Notes: generated from the letters alone by a model not told the origin. A DNA stretch of 64,000 bases from Capnocytophaga stomatis (GCF_002302635.1 NZ_CP022387.1:1550001-1614000), one strand, 5' to 3'. Shown: positions 47,637 through 57,985, numbered from the stretch's first letter. Translations and numbers: made by a program.

Positions 47637-47667
47637 TTTGTTAGTTTGAAAAAAGTTTCTATATTTG
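47637..47667 (+). promoter_or_regulatory. Promoter for tRNA-Phe
   Basis: TTTG (47637-47640), 19 bases, TATATTTG (47660-47667), exact consensus, 22 bases before the mature tRNA. Confidence 0.8.
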
Positions 47668-47688
47668 CACTCGCAAAGCAAAACAACT

Positions 47689-47761
47689 GGTACCTTAGCT
47701 CAGTTGGTAGAGCAAAGGACTGAAAATCCTTGTGTCCCTGGTTCGATTCCTGGAGGTACCA
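47689..47761 (+). tRNA. tRNA-Phe (anticodon GAA)
   Basis: The 73-base sequence folds as a standard cloverleaf: acceptor GGTACCT with AGGTACC, D arm GCTCAGTTGGTAGAGC, anticodon arm AAGGA/CTGAAAA/TCCTT with anticodon GAA, T arm CCTGGTTCGATTCCTGG, discriminator A. The CCA end is not encoded. Confidence 0.97.
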
Positions 47762-47815
47762 CGAGATCTTCTTCATAGAGGAAATTTTTCATATTTTTAA
47801 GGATTAGGAATTGCG

Positions 47816-47847
47816 AAAACCACAGCTTAGGCTGTGGTTTTTGTTTT
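47816..47847 (+). terminator. Terminator after tRNA-Phe
   Basis: AAAACCACAGC pairs with GCTGTGGTTTT around a short TTAG loop, followed by TGTTTTT. Confidence 0.8.
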
Positions 47848-47879
47848 TGGGCAAAAAAGATTAATTTTTTTCCTCTTTT

Positions 47880-47913
47880 TTTGCAGAGAAGAGAATATTA
47901 ATTCGTACTTTTA
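47880..47913 (+). promoter_or_regulatory. Promoter for the glycogen synthase/phosphorylase gene
   Basis: TTTG (47880-47883), 22 bases, TACTTTTA (47906-47913, one mismatch), 57 bases before ATG 47971. Confidence 0.5.
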
Positions 47914-47970
47914 CCTCTTGAAAAAATTGTAAAAAAGATAGTTAATAATAGCAACAACGTATTTTAAATT

Positions 47971-50900
47971 ATGCCAACAAAGAAAGTAACATTAAACCCT
48001 GATTATGTTTTTGAAACAAGTTGGGAAGTGTGTAACAAAGTGGGTGGTATTCATACTGTTATTTCAACCAAAGCGTTGAGTATCACCAAGAAATTCAAAA
48101 ATAAATATATTCTCATTGGTCCGGATGTGTGGCAACATACCGAAAGTAAAGAATTTGTTGAGAATAAGGAATTATTCAAATCGTGGAAAATAAAAGCAGA
48201 AAGTGAAGGTTTGCGCGTTCGTGTAGGAAATTGGAATATTCCGGGCAATCCGATAGTAATTTTGGTTGATTTTGCACGATACATCAGCAACAAAAATGAA
48301 ATTTTACGCTACTACTGGGATACTTACAAGTTAGATTCACTCAACAGTTCGTGGGATTACATCGAATCAGTGCTTTTCGGGTATGCTTCTGCAAAGGTTA
48401 TAGAAAGTTTTGTGAAATTCAATACTGCTTCACGTGAGAATGTTCTTTGTCATTTCCACGAGTGGATGACAGGAAGTGGAGTGCTTTATATTGAGGACAA
48501 AATGCCAAAAATTGGCTCTGTTTTCACCACGCACGCAACGGTAGTTGGTCGTTCAATTGCAGGAAATGGTTATCCGCTTTATGACAATATGAAGGGCTAT
48601 AATCCTGAAGAAATGGCGTACCGATTTGGCGTTCAGCACAAGCATTTCTTGGAGAAAGCTGCTGCAAAAACAGCTGATACCTTTACCACTGTTAGTGAGC
48701 TTACAGCCAATGAAGCATTACATTTCTTAGGCAGAAAAACGGATATCATTACTCCGAATGGTTTTGAAGATTCTATCGTTCCGACGGCGAAAGCCTTTGA
48801 TAAGAAACGCAAAGAGGCTAAAAAACAGCTTCATAAGGTAGCACAGGCACTCGTGGGGCATTCTGTCAGTGAGGATACAAAAATCGTAGCAATTAGCGGA
48901 AGATATGAATTCCGAAATAAAGGAATTGATGCTTTTATCGATTCGTTAGGGGCATTAAACCGAAATACAAAAAACAAGAAAGAATTACTTGCTTTCGTTC
49001 TGATTCCGACAGCTCACGAAGCCGTAAATGCAGGATTATTGCATAATTTGGAAAATCCGCAACAAGCGAAGGAAAACGAACAAAAACATCTTACGCATTA
49101 TTTGTCAGACACTTACAATGACCAAATTTTACGAAGAATTCACGAGCAACAGCTTTTCAACCGTAAGGAAGATAAGGTGAAAGTTATTTTCTGCCCAAGT
49201 TATTTGAATGGAAATGATGGTGTGTTCAACTTGTCTTACTACGATTTGCTTATCGGGATAGACGGAACAGTTTTCCCTTCATATTACGAACCTTGGGGTT
49301 ACACACCTTTGGAAAGTTTGGCTTTCAAAGTGCCAACCATAACTACTTCATTAGCAGGATTTGGAAAATGGGTAGAACAATATTATCCTGAAAAACAGAA
49401 TGCTATTGAAGTTATTTCACGCAATGACGGAAATTATGGAGATATAGTAGCAGAAGTTACTAAAAATATCATTTCGCTTTTGCAAATGAAAGATGAAGAT
49501 TTTGATGCTTTGCGTGAAACGGCTAAAAAAGTTTCGGAAATAGCGTTGTGGAAAAATTTAAGTCAGCATTATTTGAAAAGCTACGAACTTACATTGACAA
49601 GCATTGAGGATAGAATCATCAACCTACCAAACATCGATACGGAAGGTTCTTCGGCTTTAGAAAAAAGCAAAATGGTTAATACTCCTGTGTGGCGTAACAT
49701 TATCATTCACAGAGCTATACCAAAAGCATTGCAACCACTTGAAGAACTTGCTAAAAACTTATGGTGGTGCTGGAATAATGAGGCTTCGGAATTGTTCTAT
49801 AGCATTGACCCGGTGAAATGGATTGATTCACGCAAAAACCCAATTGCGTTACTTGACACAATTTCACTTTCTCGATACAAAGAGCTTGAAAATGATACTG
49901 TTTTTATGAAAAAATTGTCAAAAGTGTATGATGATTTTCAGCACTATATGGCAAAAAAAGTAGAAATGGAAAGTCCTTCTGTGGCTTATTTTAGTATGGA
50001 GTATGGTTTGCATTCTTCGTTAAAAATTTACTCAGGAGGATTAGGAATTCTGGCAGGAGATTACTTGAAGGAAGCCAGTGACAAAGCTACAAAAATAACA
50101 GGTGTCGGCTTGTTATACCGCTACGGATATTTCACGCAAAAATTATCTTCTGCAGGAAATCAAGAGGCTGATTATGAGGCACAAGACTTTTCAAAAATTC
50201 CTGTAACTCCTGTAACTGAGCCTAATGGAAAATGGTTGATTGTATCCGTTGATTTGCCTCAACGAACGCTCTATGCACGAGTTTGGCGTGTGGATGTAGG
50301 TAGAATAGAATTGTACTTATTAGATACTGATTTTGAAGACAATAGAGAAGATGACCGATTCGTAACGCATCACTTGTACGGTGGCGATTGGGAAAATCGT
50401 TTGAAGCAAGAAATGCTTTTAGGCTTGGGAGGAATCAAAATGTTGCGTAAATTGGGCATTGATGCTGATGTGTATCACTGTAATGAAGGACACGCGGCGT
50501 TTATTGGTTTAGAGCGACTTAGCGAATACATCCAAAATGATAATTTGTCATTCTCTGAGGCGATGGAAGTGGTACGTGCATCATCGTTATTTACTACTCA
50601 CACACCAGTTCCTGCAGGGCACGACTTCTTTGAAGAAGGAATGCTACGTGCTTATATTGAGAACTATACAGAAAAATTGCACGTGAATTGGGAACAAATT
50701 CTGGCTTTGGGTAAAATTGATTTATACAACCCAAGAGAGAAATTCTCAATGAGTAATTTGGCAGCGAATCTTTCTCAGGAAGTAAACGGAGTGAGCTGGC
50801 TACACGGAGAGGTAAGCCGAGATATCTTCAAATATTTGTGGCCTGGATATATGCCTGAGGAATTGCATATCAGCTATGTGACTAATGGTGTACATAAACC

Positions 50901-52218
50901 AACGTGGACAGCAGGCTTATGGAAAGAAATTGAAAATGAAGTGTTTGGAGAAGATTTCAAAACACATACGTATGACCCGAAAAGTTTTGAAGGAATCTAC
51001 AAGGTTTCCGATAAACGCATTTGGGAAGTAAAAACCGAGTTACGTGCTAAACTTCTACGACGCGTGGAACAGAAGTTACGTTTAGAAAAAAACACGCCGT
51101 ATTTCTCTCCAAAACAGCTAATTGAAATCAAGGAGAATTTACGTAAAGATATCCTGACAATCGGTTTTGCTCGTCGTTTTGCAACGTACAAACGAGCACA
51201 TTTGTTATTCACAAACATCGAGCGATTGGATAAAATTGTGAATAATCCGGAACGTCCCGTACAGTTTATTTTTGCCGGAAAAGCTCACCCAGCCGATAAA
51301 GCAGGTCAAGATTTGATAAAACACATCGTTGAAATATCCAAATTACCACAATTCTTAGGAAAAATCCTTTTCATCCCGAATTATGATATGGAACTGGCTC
51401 GCCATATGGTTCAAGGTGTGGATGTATGGATGAATACGCCTACACGTCCGCAAGAGGCCTCAGGAACCAGTGGTGAAAAGGCTGCGATGAATGGTGTGAT
51501 GCACTTCAGTGTACTTGACGGATGGTGGGTAGAAGGTTATCGTGAAGATGCCGGATGGGCATTGCCAATGGAACGTGCTTACGAAAGTCAAGAGTACCAA
51601 AATGAAATGGATGCCGAAACGATTTACAACATTATTGAAGATGAAATAGCTCCGGCTTTCTATGAAAAAGATAGAGACGGAATTTCGCAAAGATGGTGTT
51701 CTTTCATTAAAAATACAATTGCTAAAGTAGCTGTAAACTTTACAACTACAAGAATGTTAACGGATTACGAAAATCAGTTCTACTATCCGATGAGTGAGCG
51801 TGCGGCAAGTTTGAAAAAAGATAATTATGCTACAGCAATAGAAATTTCTGCTTGGAAACGTAAAGTAAGCCAAGAATGGGATAATATCAAAGTGGTTGAA
51901 GTGATAACACCGAATAAAAATAAACAACTTATTTCAATTGGTAAAAATTACAGAGGAGAAATCACTTTGGATATAGGAGACTTGAAAGTCAGTGACATAG
52001 GTGTAGAATTAGTTATTGCCAAGGAAGATAAGGACGGACGCATAAAAGTGGTAGATAAGAAAGAATTTACTGCTGTTTCACAAGAAGGAAGCAAAGGCGT
52101 TTATGTACTTGAAGTAGTTACGGATTATCCTGGTTCGTTGCAATTAGCAGTACGAATTTTCCCTAAAAATGACTTACTGCCTCATCGTCAGGATTTTGCT
52201 TTGGTTAAATGGTTGTAA
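47971..52218 (+). CDS. Glycogen synthase fused to alpha-glucan phosphorylase
   Basis: The 1415-residue protein carries two enzymes. Residues 1-550 resemble the eukaryote-type glycogen synthase: FETSWEVCNKVGGIHTVISTKA at the start, the HFHEWMTGSG and VFTTHATVVGRSIAGNGYPLYD segments, and the acidic/phosphate region PSYYEPWGYTPLESLA. From about residue 575 a DUF3417-type N-terminus (ELAKNLWWCWNNEASELFYS) leads into a GT35 alpha-glucan phosphorylase. That part has YFSMEYGLHSSLKIYSGGLGILAGDYLK, FTTHTPVPAGHD and the pyridoxal phosphate motif EASGTSGEKAAMNG (Lys binds the cofactor). Synthesis and phosphorolysis of alpha-glucan storage polymer are thus on one chain. Many relatives have separate genes. 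Confidence 0.92.
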   Translation: MPTKKVTLNPDYVFETSWEVCNKVGGIHTVISTKALSITKKFKNKYILIGPDVWQHTESKEFVENKELFKSWKIKAESEGLRVRVGNWNIPGNPIVILVDFARYISNKNEILRYYWDTYKLDSLNSSWDYIESVLFGYASAKVIESFVKFNTASRENVLCHFHEWMTGSGVLYIEDKMPKIGSVFTTHATVVGRSIAGNGYPLYDNMKGYNPEEMAYRFGVQHKHFLEKAAAKTADTFTTVSELTANEALHFLGRKTDIITPNGFEDSIVPTAKAFDKKRKEAKKQLHKVAQALVGHSVSEDTKIVAISGRYEFRNKGIDAFIDSLGALNRNTKNKKELLAFVLIPTAHEAVNAGLLHNLENPQQAKENEQKHLTHYLSDTYNDQILRRIHEQQLFNRKEDKVKVIFCPSYLNGNDGVFNLSYYDLLIGIDGTVFPSYYEPWGYTPLESLAFKVPTITTSLAGFGKWVEQYYPEKQNAIEVISRNDGNYGDIVAEVTKNIISLLQMKDEDFDALRETAKKVSEIALWKNLSQHYLKSYELTLTSIEDRIINLPNIDTEGSSALEKSKMVNTPVWRNIIIHRAIPKALQPLEELAKNLWWCWNNEASELFYSIDPVKWIDSRKNPIALLDTISLSRYKELENDTVFMKKLSKVYDDFQHYMAKKVEMESPSVAYFSMEYGLHSSLKIYSGGLGILAGDYLKEASDKATKITGVGLLYRYGYFTQKLSSAGNQEADYEAQDFSKIPVTPVTEPNGKWLIVSVDLPQRTLYARVWRVDVGRIELYLLDTDFEDNREDDRFVTHHLYGGDWENRLKQEMLLGLGGIKMLRKLGIDADVYHCNEGHAAFIGLERLSEYIQNDNLSFSEAMEVVRASSLFTTHTPVPAGHDFFEEGMLRAYIENYTEKLHVNWEQILALGKIDLYNPREKFSMSNLAANLSQEVNGVSWLHGEVSRDIFKYLWPGYMPEELHISYVTNGVHKPTWTAGLWKEIENEVFGEDFKTHTYDPKSFEGIYKVSDKRIWEVKTELRAKLLRRVEQKLRLEKNTPYFSPKQLIEIKENLRKDILTIGFARRFATYKRAHLLFTNIERLDKIVNNPERPVQFIFAGKAHPADKAGQDLIKHIVEISKLPQFLGKILFIPNYDMELARHMVQGVDVWMNTPTRPQEASGTSGEKAAMNGVMHFSVLDGWWVEGYREDAGWALPMERAYESQEYQNEMDAETIYNIIEDEIAPAFYEKDRDGISQRWCSFIKNTIAKVAVNFTTTRMLTDYENQFYYPMSERAASLKKDNYATAIEISAWKRKVSQEWDNIKVVEVITPNKNKQLISIGKNYRGEITLDIGDLKVSDIGVELVIAKEDKDGRIKVVDKKEFTAVSQEGSKGVYVLEVVTDYPGSLQLAVRIFPKNDLLPHRQDFALVKWL

Positions 52219-52240
52219 AAGATTTGTTTCTTTACATAAC

Positions 52241-52275
52241 AAAAAGGAGTTAGAATTTTTCTAACTCCTTTTTTA
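52241..52275. terminator. Bidirectional terminator after the fusion gene
   Basis: AAAAAGGAGTTAG pairs with CTAACTCCTTTTTT around a short AATTTTT loop, between convergent genes. Confidence 0.9.
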
Positions 52276-52293
52276 TTTGTCATTTTTAAGATT

Positions 52294-52890
52294 TTATAAT
52301 TCAAAAATGATTTCCTCCAAAGGTAAACGTGATTTAGGATTTTTGCTGGGTTGATTGCTATCGTTTGGGTCGCGATAACCGATTGCCACAGCGAAAAGTG
52401 TTTTATAACCGTCTTGCTTTAAGATTTCGTCATATTTCTCTAACTGGATTCCTTCCATAGGAGTACTGTCGATATCCATTGATGCACAAGCACTTAAAAA
52501 ATAACCCAACGAAATATATACCTGACGATGCAACCATTTCTTTATGGCTTCTTCACCTTTAGGCTTTACATTCTGAAAGTAGTAATTGATTTGACCTTCA
52601 AGTAAATACTTCTGGATTTGACTTTCAAATTTCTCAAGATTATCAAATCCTAAGAAAACAACCAAATGGCTTGCATTGTTGATTTTTGGTTCGTTAAAGA
52701 AAGAAACTTTTGCTAATTCTTGTTTTTTATTTTCGTCAGATACAAAAATGAATCGCCAAGGTTGCGAATTTATGGAAGATGGTGCTAAACGTAGAATTTC
52801 TTTCAGATTTTCTATTTTTTCCTCAGAAATTTTTTTGCCTTGATAAACTTTTGTGGTGTATCTATTTTTTGCTAAATCTAAAAAGTTCAT
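52294..52890 (-). CDS. Nitroreductase-family oxidoreductase
   Basis: The 198-residue FMN-dependent protein has RYTTKVYQGKKISEEKIENLKEILRLAPSSINSQPWRFIFV at the start (FMN phosphate-binding Arg and the SxNxQPW motif). The cofactor and dimer region includes QVYISLGYFLSACASMDIDSTPMEG, and GYRDPND lies near the end. This is the NfsB/NfnB-like build, an NAD(P)H-dependent reductase of quinones or nitro compounds. It is monocistronic, with a TATCTTTG -7 box on the minus strand at 52925-52932. The substrate is not determined. Confidence 0.9.
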   Translation of the reverse strand: MNFLDLAKNRYTTKVYQGKKISEEKIENLKEILRLAPSSINSQPWRFIFVSDENKKQELAKVSFFNEPKINNASHLVVFLGFDNLEKFESQIQKYLLEGQINYYFQNVKPKGEEAIKKWLHRQVYISLGYFLSACASMDIDSTPMEGIQLEKYDEILKQDGYKTLFAVAIGYRDPNDSNQPSKNPKSRLPLEEIIFEL

Positions 52891-53036
52891 ATTATTTGGT
52901 TTGTATGTTTATTTTATTGAGCTACAAAGATAGTATTAATTTTTGTGATTACAGATAAAAAAAGATAAACAGTAAAGAAATACTCCTCTACTGTTTATCT
53001 TTATGAAAGTATAAAATTATTCTTTACAAAAAGAAA

Positions 53037-54809
53037 TTATTTAGTTGGATTTTGTGTCAATGTGCCTGGGTATGAGTTTATTGCTGTTTGTGGTATATAA
53101 TAAACAACACGATAATCACTTGCTGAAATATCAGTTAAAGCATCGTGAGGTCCGGGGTAATGACGTGTAAGTGATTTTCCGTTTCTGAACACATCGTAAC
53201 TACGTTCAGCTTGGAAAGCCAATTCCAATTGTCTTTCCTTATCTATCAACTCACTGGCGTTTGAAGCATTTAACACTGGGTAACCTCCGCCCACGATAGA
53301 ACGTTCACGAATTTTATTTAAATCGATTAGAGCTTCTCCGTAACGACCTAATTTGGCATAAGCTTCAGCTCGGTTGAGGTAAATTTCTCCTAATCGGGAA
53401 ATTACAGGTGAATGCAAATGTGAATCCTCTCCCTCACGAGAGCATTTTGCTATGTAAAACATCGGATAAGCACGATTTAGCTTCATCAAATCATCGATAA
53501 CTCCTTGGCAAACTTCATTGTTGTAATTAATGCTGTAAATACCTTCTTGAGCATTTACCGTAGTAAGTGTAAATGAAGTGGTTACATCACCAACTTTAAC
53601 AGTACAAGTTGGAGTTTTTAGGCGGTCATTTTCGTAATCGTAATCAACAGCGGCTTGTGTGTAACCATAGCCTGTTTGTTTTCCTTGTTTGTCGAAAGTT
53701 TTATGAATGAAACGGAAAACTTTTTGTTTAAATACTTCTTCTTTTCCGTTTATCGTAACTTTTACCGAAGGAGCTACATATTGAGGCTCAATAAAGCTTG
53801 CTCTGGCATCAACGATTTTGTTTTTTGCCCAGTCGTTGCGTCCTGTTTCGTTAAGCAGGTCAATGTACTTGGCACTGGCGTACATTTCTCCCCAACCCAT
53901 TCCACCGATGTTAGCGTACATTCCGCCAATACCGTAGTAGTGGTCGTAACCAGAAAATTCGGTCGCAACTCTTTTTACTACAAAGATTGATTCTTTGTTG
54001 TTTTCTGGTGTTAATGTATTGTATTTCATAAAAGTTTGACGATCAAGCAAAGTATATTTTCCTGAATCAATGACTTTAGTTGCATAATCAGCAGATAGTT
54101 GAGCGTAATTTGTATTTGGAGCTTCATAAGTCCCTGACATATAAAGATATACTCTCGATAAAAGAGCCTGAGCAGCCTCTTTTGAAGCATAGGCATTTCC
54201 TCTTTGACGAGTGATTAACTCTTCTGCTTTTAACAAATCTTTGATGGCTTGTTCATAAGTTTCTTTTACAGAAGAACGATCAGGCAAGCTCAAATTTACC
54301 AAATCCTCAGGAGTTCCGTTAACAATAGGCACGCCTAAATTTGTTTCAGGTGATTGAAAATAAGGGCGTCCGTAAGCTCTTGAAAGATAGAAATACATCA
54401 TTCCTCTCAAGAAATAACATTCTCCCAATTTACTTTTAGTTTCTGCTGAAGCTGTTTCTTCAGGGATTAACTTGATGATATTTGATGCTTGTGCGATTAC
54501 CTTGTAACCATTGTCCCAAAACGATTGAAGACGACCATTGTTTGGCGTTCGTGAATATGAAATAAACTCATAAAAAGAGTCAGTTGAGCTACCACGAATC
54601 ATCATATTATCACCCGCGTACTCTCCACAACGGTGCATTACGTCCGACCAGCCTTTCATTTGTGCATAACAACCGTTAAGCAGTCCATCAAGTGAGCTGT
54701 CAGGGTCTCCTGTTATTTTCTCTGAAGGCATACTTCCGTGAGGAAATCTATCAATGTCACAGGAGGATAGCCCTATAAAAACTATAAGTATGTATATTAT
54801 ATTCTTCAT
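53037..54809 (-). CDS. SusD/RagB-type nutrient-binding lipoprotein (locus 2)
   Basis: The 590-residue protein has a lipobox LSSC with Cys17 (then DIDRF). The SusD order is LDGLLNGCYAQMKGWSDV, then LGECYFLRGMMYFYLSRAYGRPYF near residues 125-150, then the C-terminal GEIYLNRAEAYAKLGRYGEALIDLNKIRERSI and LIDKERQLELAFQAERSYDVFRNGKSL. It is the surface lid for the SusC channel whose gene ends 11 bases upstream. It is somewhat longer than the first SusD and only distantly similar, so the two loci probably import different nutrients. Confidence 0.93.
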   Translation of the reverse strand: MKNIIYILIVFIGLSSCDIDRFPHGSMPSEKITGDPDSSLDGLLNGCYAQMKGWSDVMHRCGEYAGDNMMIRGSSTDSFYEFISYSRTPNNGRLQSFWDNGYKVIAQASNIIKLIPEETASAETKSKLGECYFLRGMMYFYLSRAYGRPYFQSPETNLGVPIVNGTPEDLVNLSLPDRSSVKETYEQAIKDLLKAEELITRQRGNAYASKEAAQALLSRVYLYMSGTYEAPNTNYAQLSADYATKVIDSGKYTLLDRQTFMKYNTLTPENNKESIFVVKRVATEFSGYDHYYGIGGMYANIGGMGWGEMYASAKYIDLLNETGRNDWAKNKIVDARASFIEPQYVAPSVKVTINGKEEVFKQKVFRFIHKTFDKQGKQTGYGYTQAAVDYDYENDRLKTPTCTVKVGDVTTSFTLTTVNAQEGIYSINYNNEVCQGVIDDLMKLNRAYPMFYIAKCSREGEDSHLHSPVISRLGEIYLNRAEAYAKLGRYGEALIDLNKIRERSIVGGGYPVLNASNASELIDKERQLELAFQAERSYDVFRNGKSLTRHYPGPHDALTDISASDYRVVYYIPQTAINSYPGTLTQNPTK

Positions 54810-54819
54810 AATGTTTATT

Positions 54820-57795
54820 TTAAAAATTAGCAGTTATTCCAAAGATGAATTTACGTGTTGCAGGATAAATTGACGGACCAGCAGAATTAAGAGCATTACC
54901 TCCAATGCTTGGTATCTCTGGGTCAACACCTGAGTAATCCGAAATAAAGAACAGATTCTCTCCTGTAAGAGAAAAATGTAATTTAGGTAATTTATATTGA
55001 GAAAGATCAAGATTGTAACCAATTGAAAGAGATCGAAGTTTCAAGTAACTTCCATCTTCTAAGAAACGGGAAGAAACTTTATTTGAATTACTTTTGTTCT
55101 CATATAAGGCTCTGGGGTGTGTAGCATCATCGCCAGGTTTCTCCCATCTTGACCAGCCTTTTTTGAGTTTCATTTGGTTTCTGTCAGTATAAGTTCCGTC
55201 AGAGTCATATTCTGTTCGGGAATAGTTATAAATTTTTCCTCCATATGAAAAACCAAAATTAGCACTCAAATTGAAGTTTTTATAAGTTAACGAAGTTCCA
55301 AATCCTCCGAAGAAATCAGGAGTAGCATTGTCTAAAGCTACTTGATTGGCTTCGGCATAGTTAGAAGTTGTTTCACGAACTTCATTACCATTGGCATCTG
55401 TTACCGTTTTATACCACAAAGGAGCTCCCGTTTGTTTGTCTACACCTGCCCATTCTCTCATATAGAATGTATCAGCATCTAATCCTGGTTTTAGTATTTT
55501 ATCAGTTGAGCCGGCAATTCCCAAACCATCACGAATGATAATTTCTTCCTTATCTCCATATAATCGTTTAACTTCATTGGTGTTTTTTCCTATGTTTACA
55601 TCCAAATACCATTGAAAATTATCATTCTTGATAATTGATGCCCCTAATGTAGCTTCGAATCCTTCATTTGAAAGAGCTGCTACGTTACGCCATATAGAAG
55701 TAACACCTGTAAGCCCTGAAACTGGAACAGGATATAACACATTATCAATGTCTTTGTTATAATAATCAAATGTGAAAGATATTCTGTCAAAGAGGGTAAC
55801 ATCTAATCCCAAACCTGTGGTTACTGTACTTTCCCAAGTTAAATCTTTATTTCCCACTTGTGATATCAAAGCACCAGGCGTTTGATTATAACTTGCTCCT
55901 GTTGAAACAGCGTACAAATCGTATTGCGGGTATAAAATATTAGGACGGCTACCCACAGTTCCGTATGAAGCACGAAGTTTAAGTGCATTTACCCATTTTG
56001 GAGCAAACCAATTTTCGCGATGTATGTTCCAGCTTCCGCTCACTGAATAGAAAGTACCATACTTGGCATTTGTACCAAAGTTAGAAGCCCCGTCACGACG
56101 TAAAGAACCTTCCAAAACATAGCGATTGTCGTAACTATACACAGCTCTTGACAGAAGTGATTGAACTGCCCATTCAGAAATTCCTCCTTTAGTTTTTTCA
56201 GGTTTGGTAACTATATCAAGCACTGAAAAACCAGGAACAATGCCTGTACCTGCCACTGAGAGCGATTTCCCCCAATAGTCATTATACTCATATGCCACTA
56301 AGGCATTTACTGAATGTTTGTCAAATGACCTGTCAAATTTCAAAATTTGGTTTGTATAACGACGAATGATATTGTCCTGTGATTCTGACACACGCCCCTT
56401 TACGCTTTCTCCTCCTGAAGAACGAGGGTCAGCATAGCCAGTAGAAAAACTTCCTATATACTTATAGTTATTTACTGAAGAGAAAGTAAGCCAATCGTTT
56501 ATTTTGATATCAAAATCCAATCCTCCCATTGCTTGGAATAGCTTGCTTTTACCCCAATTCCATTGTAAATCATACAAATAGTTTGTTGAGTTGCTATTAA
56601 CCCAAAGTGATGAGCGGTGAGGAACGATATTTCCATCTTTGTCGTAAGGACTGTCCCAAGGTAAATTTGAATACATCGCCCCTACTGAATGTTGCCTGTC
56701 GTCAGTAGTACGAACTGTACCAGAAATATTTGGTTTGATGGTAAGCCATTTAAAAGGTTGATAATCTGCTTTCGCACGGAAATCATATTTTGTATAATCA
56801 AGCCCTTTTACAGCTCCTTTTTCATCGTAAAATCCGAAGGAGAAATACGAACGAAGCGTTTCGGAACCACCACTGATAGAAGCACTATAGTCGCGTACAA
56901 TTCCCATTGTAGTTGCTTCCTTCCACCAGTCAAAATTACTATTGCGAAGTTCAGGATTCCAACGAGGGAATTTAATGTTTGAAACGTTTGAAAACGAATT
57001 GAAATAATCGTACAACTCTGCTCCGTTCATTACTTCCAAGTTTCCATTTGTAAGTGAGCTGATTCCTTGTCTGAGAGATATTTGCGATTGTAATTTCCCT
57101 TCCTTAGCTTTTTTGGTTGTAATCAAGATAACTCCATTGGCTCCTTGTGAACCATAAATTGCGGTAGAAGCAGCGTCTTTCAAAATGGTCATAGACTCAA
57201 TGTCAGAAGGATTTAAAGCTCCTGCACTTGACCCGACAATCACCCCGTCAATTACCCAAAGAGGTGCTGTGCTTCCGTTTAAGGTCGACTTCCCACGAAT
57301 GATAACGGCTCCGGTTTCTCCAGGACGCCCTGAACCGGGAGCAACAAACACTCCGGAAACCTTTCCGTTAAGCATATTCTCCACAGAAGGTGTGGTAACA
57401 TCTGCCAGCTTTTCCTTTTTAACGGTTTGTAAAGCTCCTGTTAAGCTTTCTTTTTTCTGAGTACCATAACCGATAACCACAACATCTTCAAGTTGTTGAG
57501 CGTCTTCCAAAAGAACAACATTTATAGTCGTTGATTTGCCTGTTGTTGTTACTTTTTTGGTTTGCGTTTGAAATCCGATGAAGCTAAATTCAAGTATGTC
57601 GCCTTGTTTGGCTTCTATTTCATAATTTCCATCAAAATCAGAACTAACTCCGTGTGTACTCCCTTTTACCAAAATGCTGGCTCCTGGAAGTGGACTGTTG
57701 GTGTCATCAGTAACTTTTCCGGTTACTTTTACTTGTGCTGACAGTGGCAACACCAAAAGCATCAGCACAAATAATGCGGCTAATTTTCTGTACAT
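54820..57795 (-). CDS. SusC/RagA-type TonB-linked transporter (locus 2)
   Basis: The 991-residue protein has a signal peptide ending LSAQ. A carboxypeptidase D-like domain follows (VKVTGKVTDDTNSPLPGASILVK, VSSDFDGNYEIEAK; about residues 22-95). The plug motif is LEDVVVIGYGTQKKES, with IESMTILKDAASTAIYGSQGANGVILITTKK, and then the barrel ends with KFIFGITANF. With the downstream SusD it forms a TonB-driven importer. No hydrolases or regulators of polysaccharide use flank the pair. The upstream minus-strand box TACCTTTG (57853-57860) is a likely -7 element. Confidence 0.95.
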   Translation of the reverse strand: MYRKLAALFVLMLLVLPLSAQVKVTGKVTDDTNSPLPGASILVKGSTHGVSSDFDGNYEIEAKQGDILEFSFIGFQTQTKKVTTTGKSTTINVVLLEDAQQLEDVVVIGYGTQKKESLTGALQTVKKEKLADVTTPSVENMLNGKVSGVFVAPGSGRPGETGAVIIRGKSTLNGSTAPLWVIDGVIVGSSAGALNPSDIESMTILKDAASTAIYGSQGANGVILITTKKAKEGKLQSQISLRQGISSLTNGNLEVMNGAELYDYFNSFSNVSNIKFPRWNPELRNSNFDWWKEATTMGIVRDYSASISGGSETLRSYFSFGFYDEKGAVKGLDYTKYDFRAKADYQPFKWLTIKPNISGTVRTTDDRQHSVGAMYSNLPWDSPYDKDGNIVPHRSSLWVNSNSTNYLYDLQWNWGKSKLFQAMGGLDFDIKINDWLTFSSVNNYKYIGSFSTGYADPRSSGGESVKGRVSESQDNIIRRYTNQILKFDRSFDKHSVNALVAYEYNDYWGKSLSVAGTGIVPGFSVLDIVTKPEKTKGGISEWAVQSLLSRAVYSYDNRYVLEGSLRRDGASNFGTNAKYGTFYSVSGSWNIHRENWFAPKWVNALKLRASYGTVGSRPNILYPQYDLYAVSTGASYNQTPGALISQVGNKDLTWESTVTTGLGLDVTLFDRISFTFDYYNKDIDNVLYPVPVSGLTGVTSIWRNVAALSNEGFEATLGASIIKNDNFQWYLDVNIGKNTNEVKRLYGDKEEIIIRDGLGIAGSTDKILKPGLDADTFYMREWAGVDKQTGAPLWYKTVTDANGNEVRETTSNYAEANQVALDNATPDFFGGFGTSLTYKNFNLSANFGFSYGGKIYNYSRTEYDSDGTYTDRNQMKLKKGWSRWEKPGDDATHPRALYENKSNSNKVSSRFLEDGSYLKLRSLSIGYNLDLSQYKLPKLHFSLTGENLFFISDYSGVDPEIPSIGGNALNSAGPSIYPATRKFIFGITANF

Positions 57796-57852
57796 ATCAA
57801 ATTGTTTTGAATTAATTTACTAATTGTGAAGAACATTTGCTCTTTTTCGTAA

Positions 57853-57860
57853 CAAAGGTA
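57853..57860 (-). promoter_or_regulatory. Promoter -7 box for susCD locus 2
   Basis: TACCTTTG on the minus strand fits TAnnTTTG; no clear TTTG is found at the usual -33 spacing. Confidence 0.5.
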
Positions 57861-57977
57861 TTTAGAAAAATAGGAGTTGTTAACGAACCACAAATTTATA
57901 AGTTTTTTACAAAAAAGCTAAACAAATGTAAAAAATATTTAATTTTTTTCTTTCAGAAAATATTGAGAAGTTATTAG

Positions 57978-57985
57978 TATCTTTG
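57978..57985 (+). promoter_or_regulatory. Promoter -7 box for riboflavin synthase
   Basis: TATCTTTG, exact -7 consensus, 43 bases before the start codon. No FMN riboswitch-like leader is present because the leader is too short. Confidence 0.55.
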
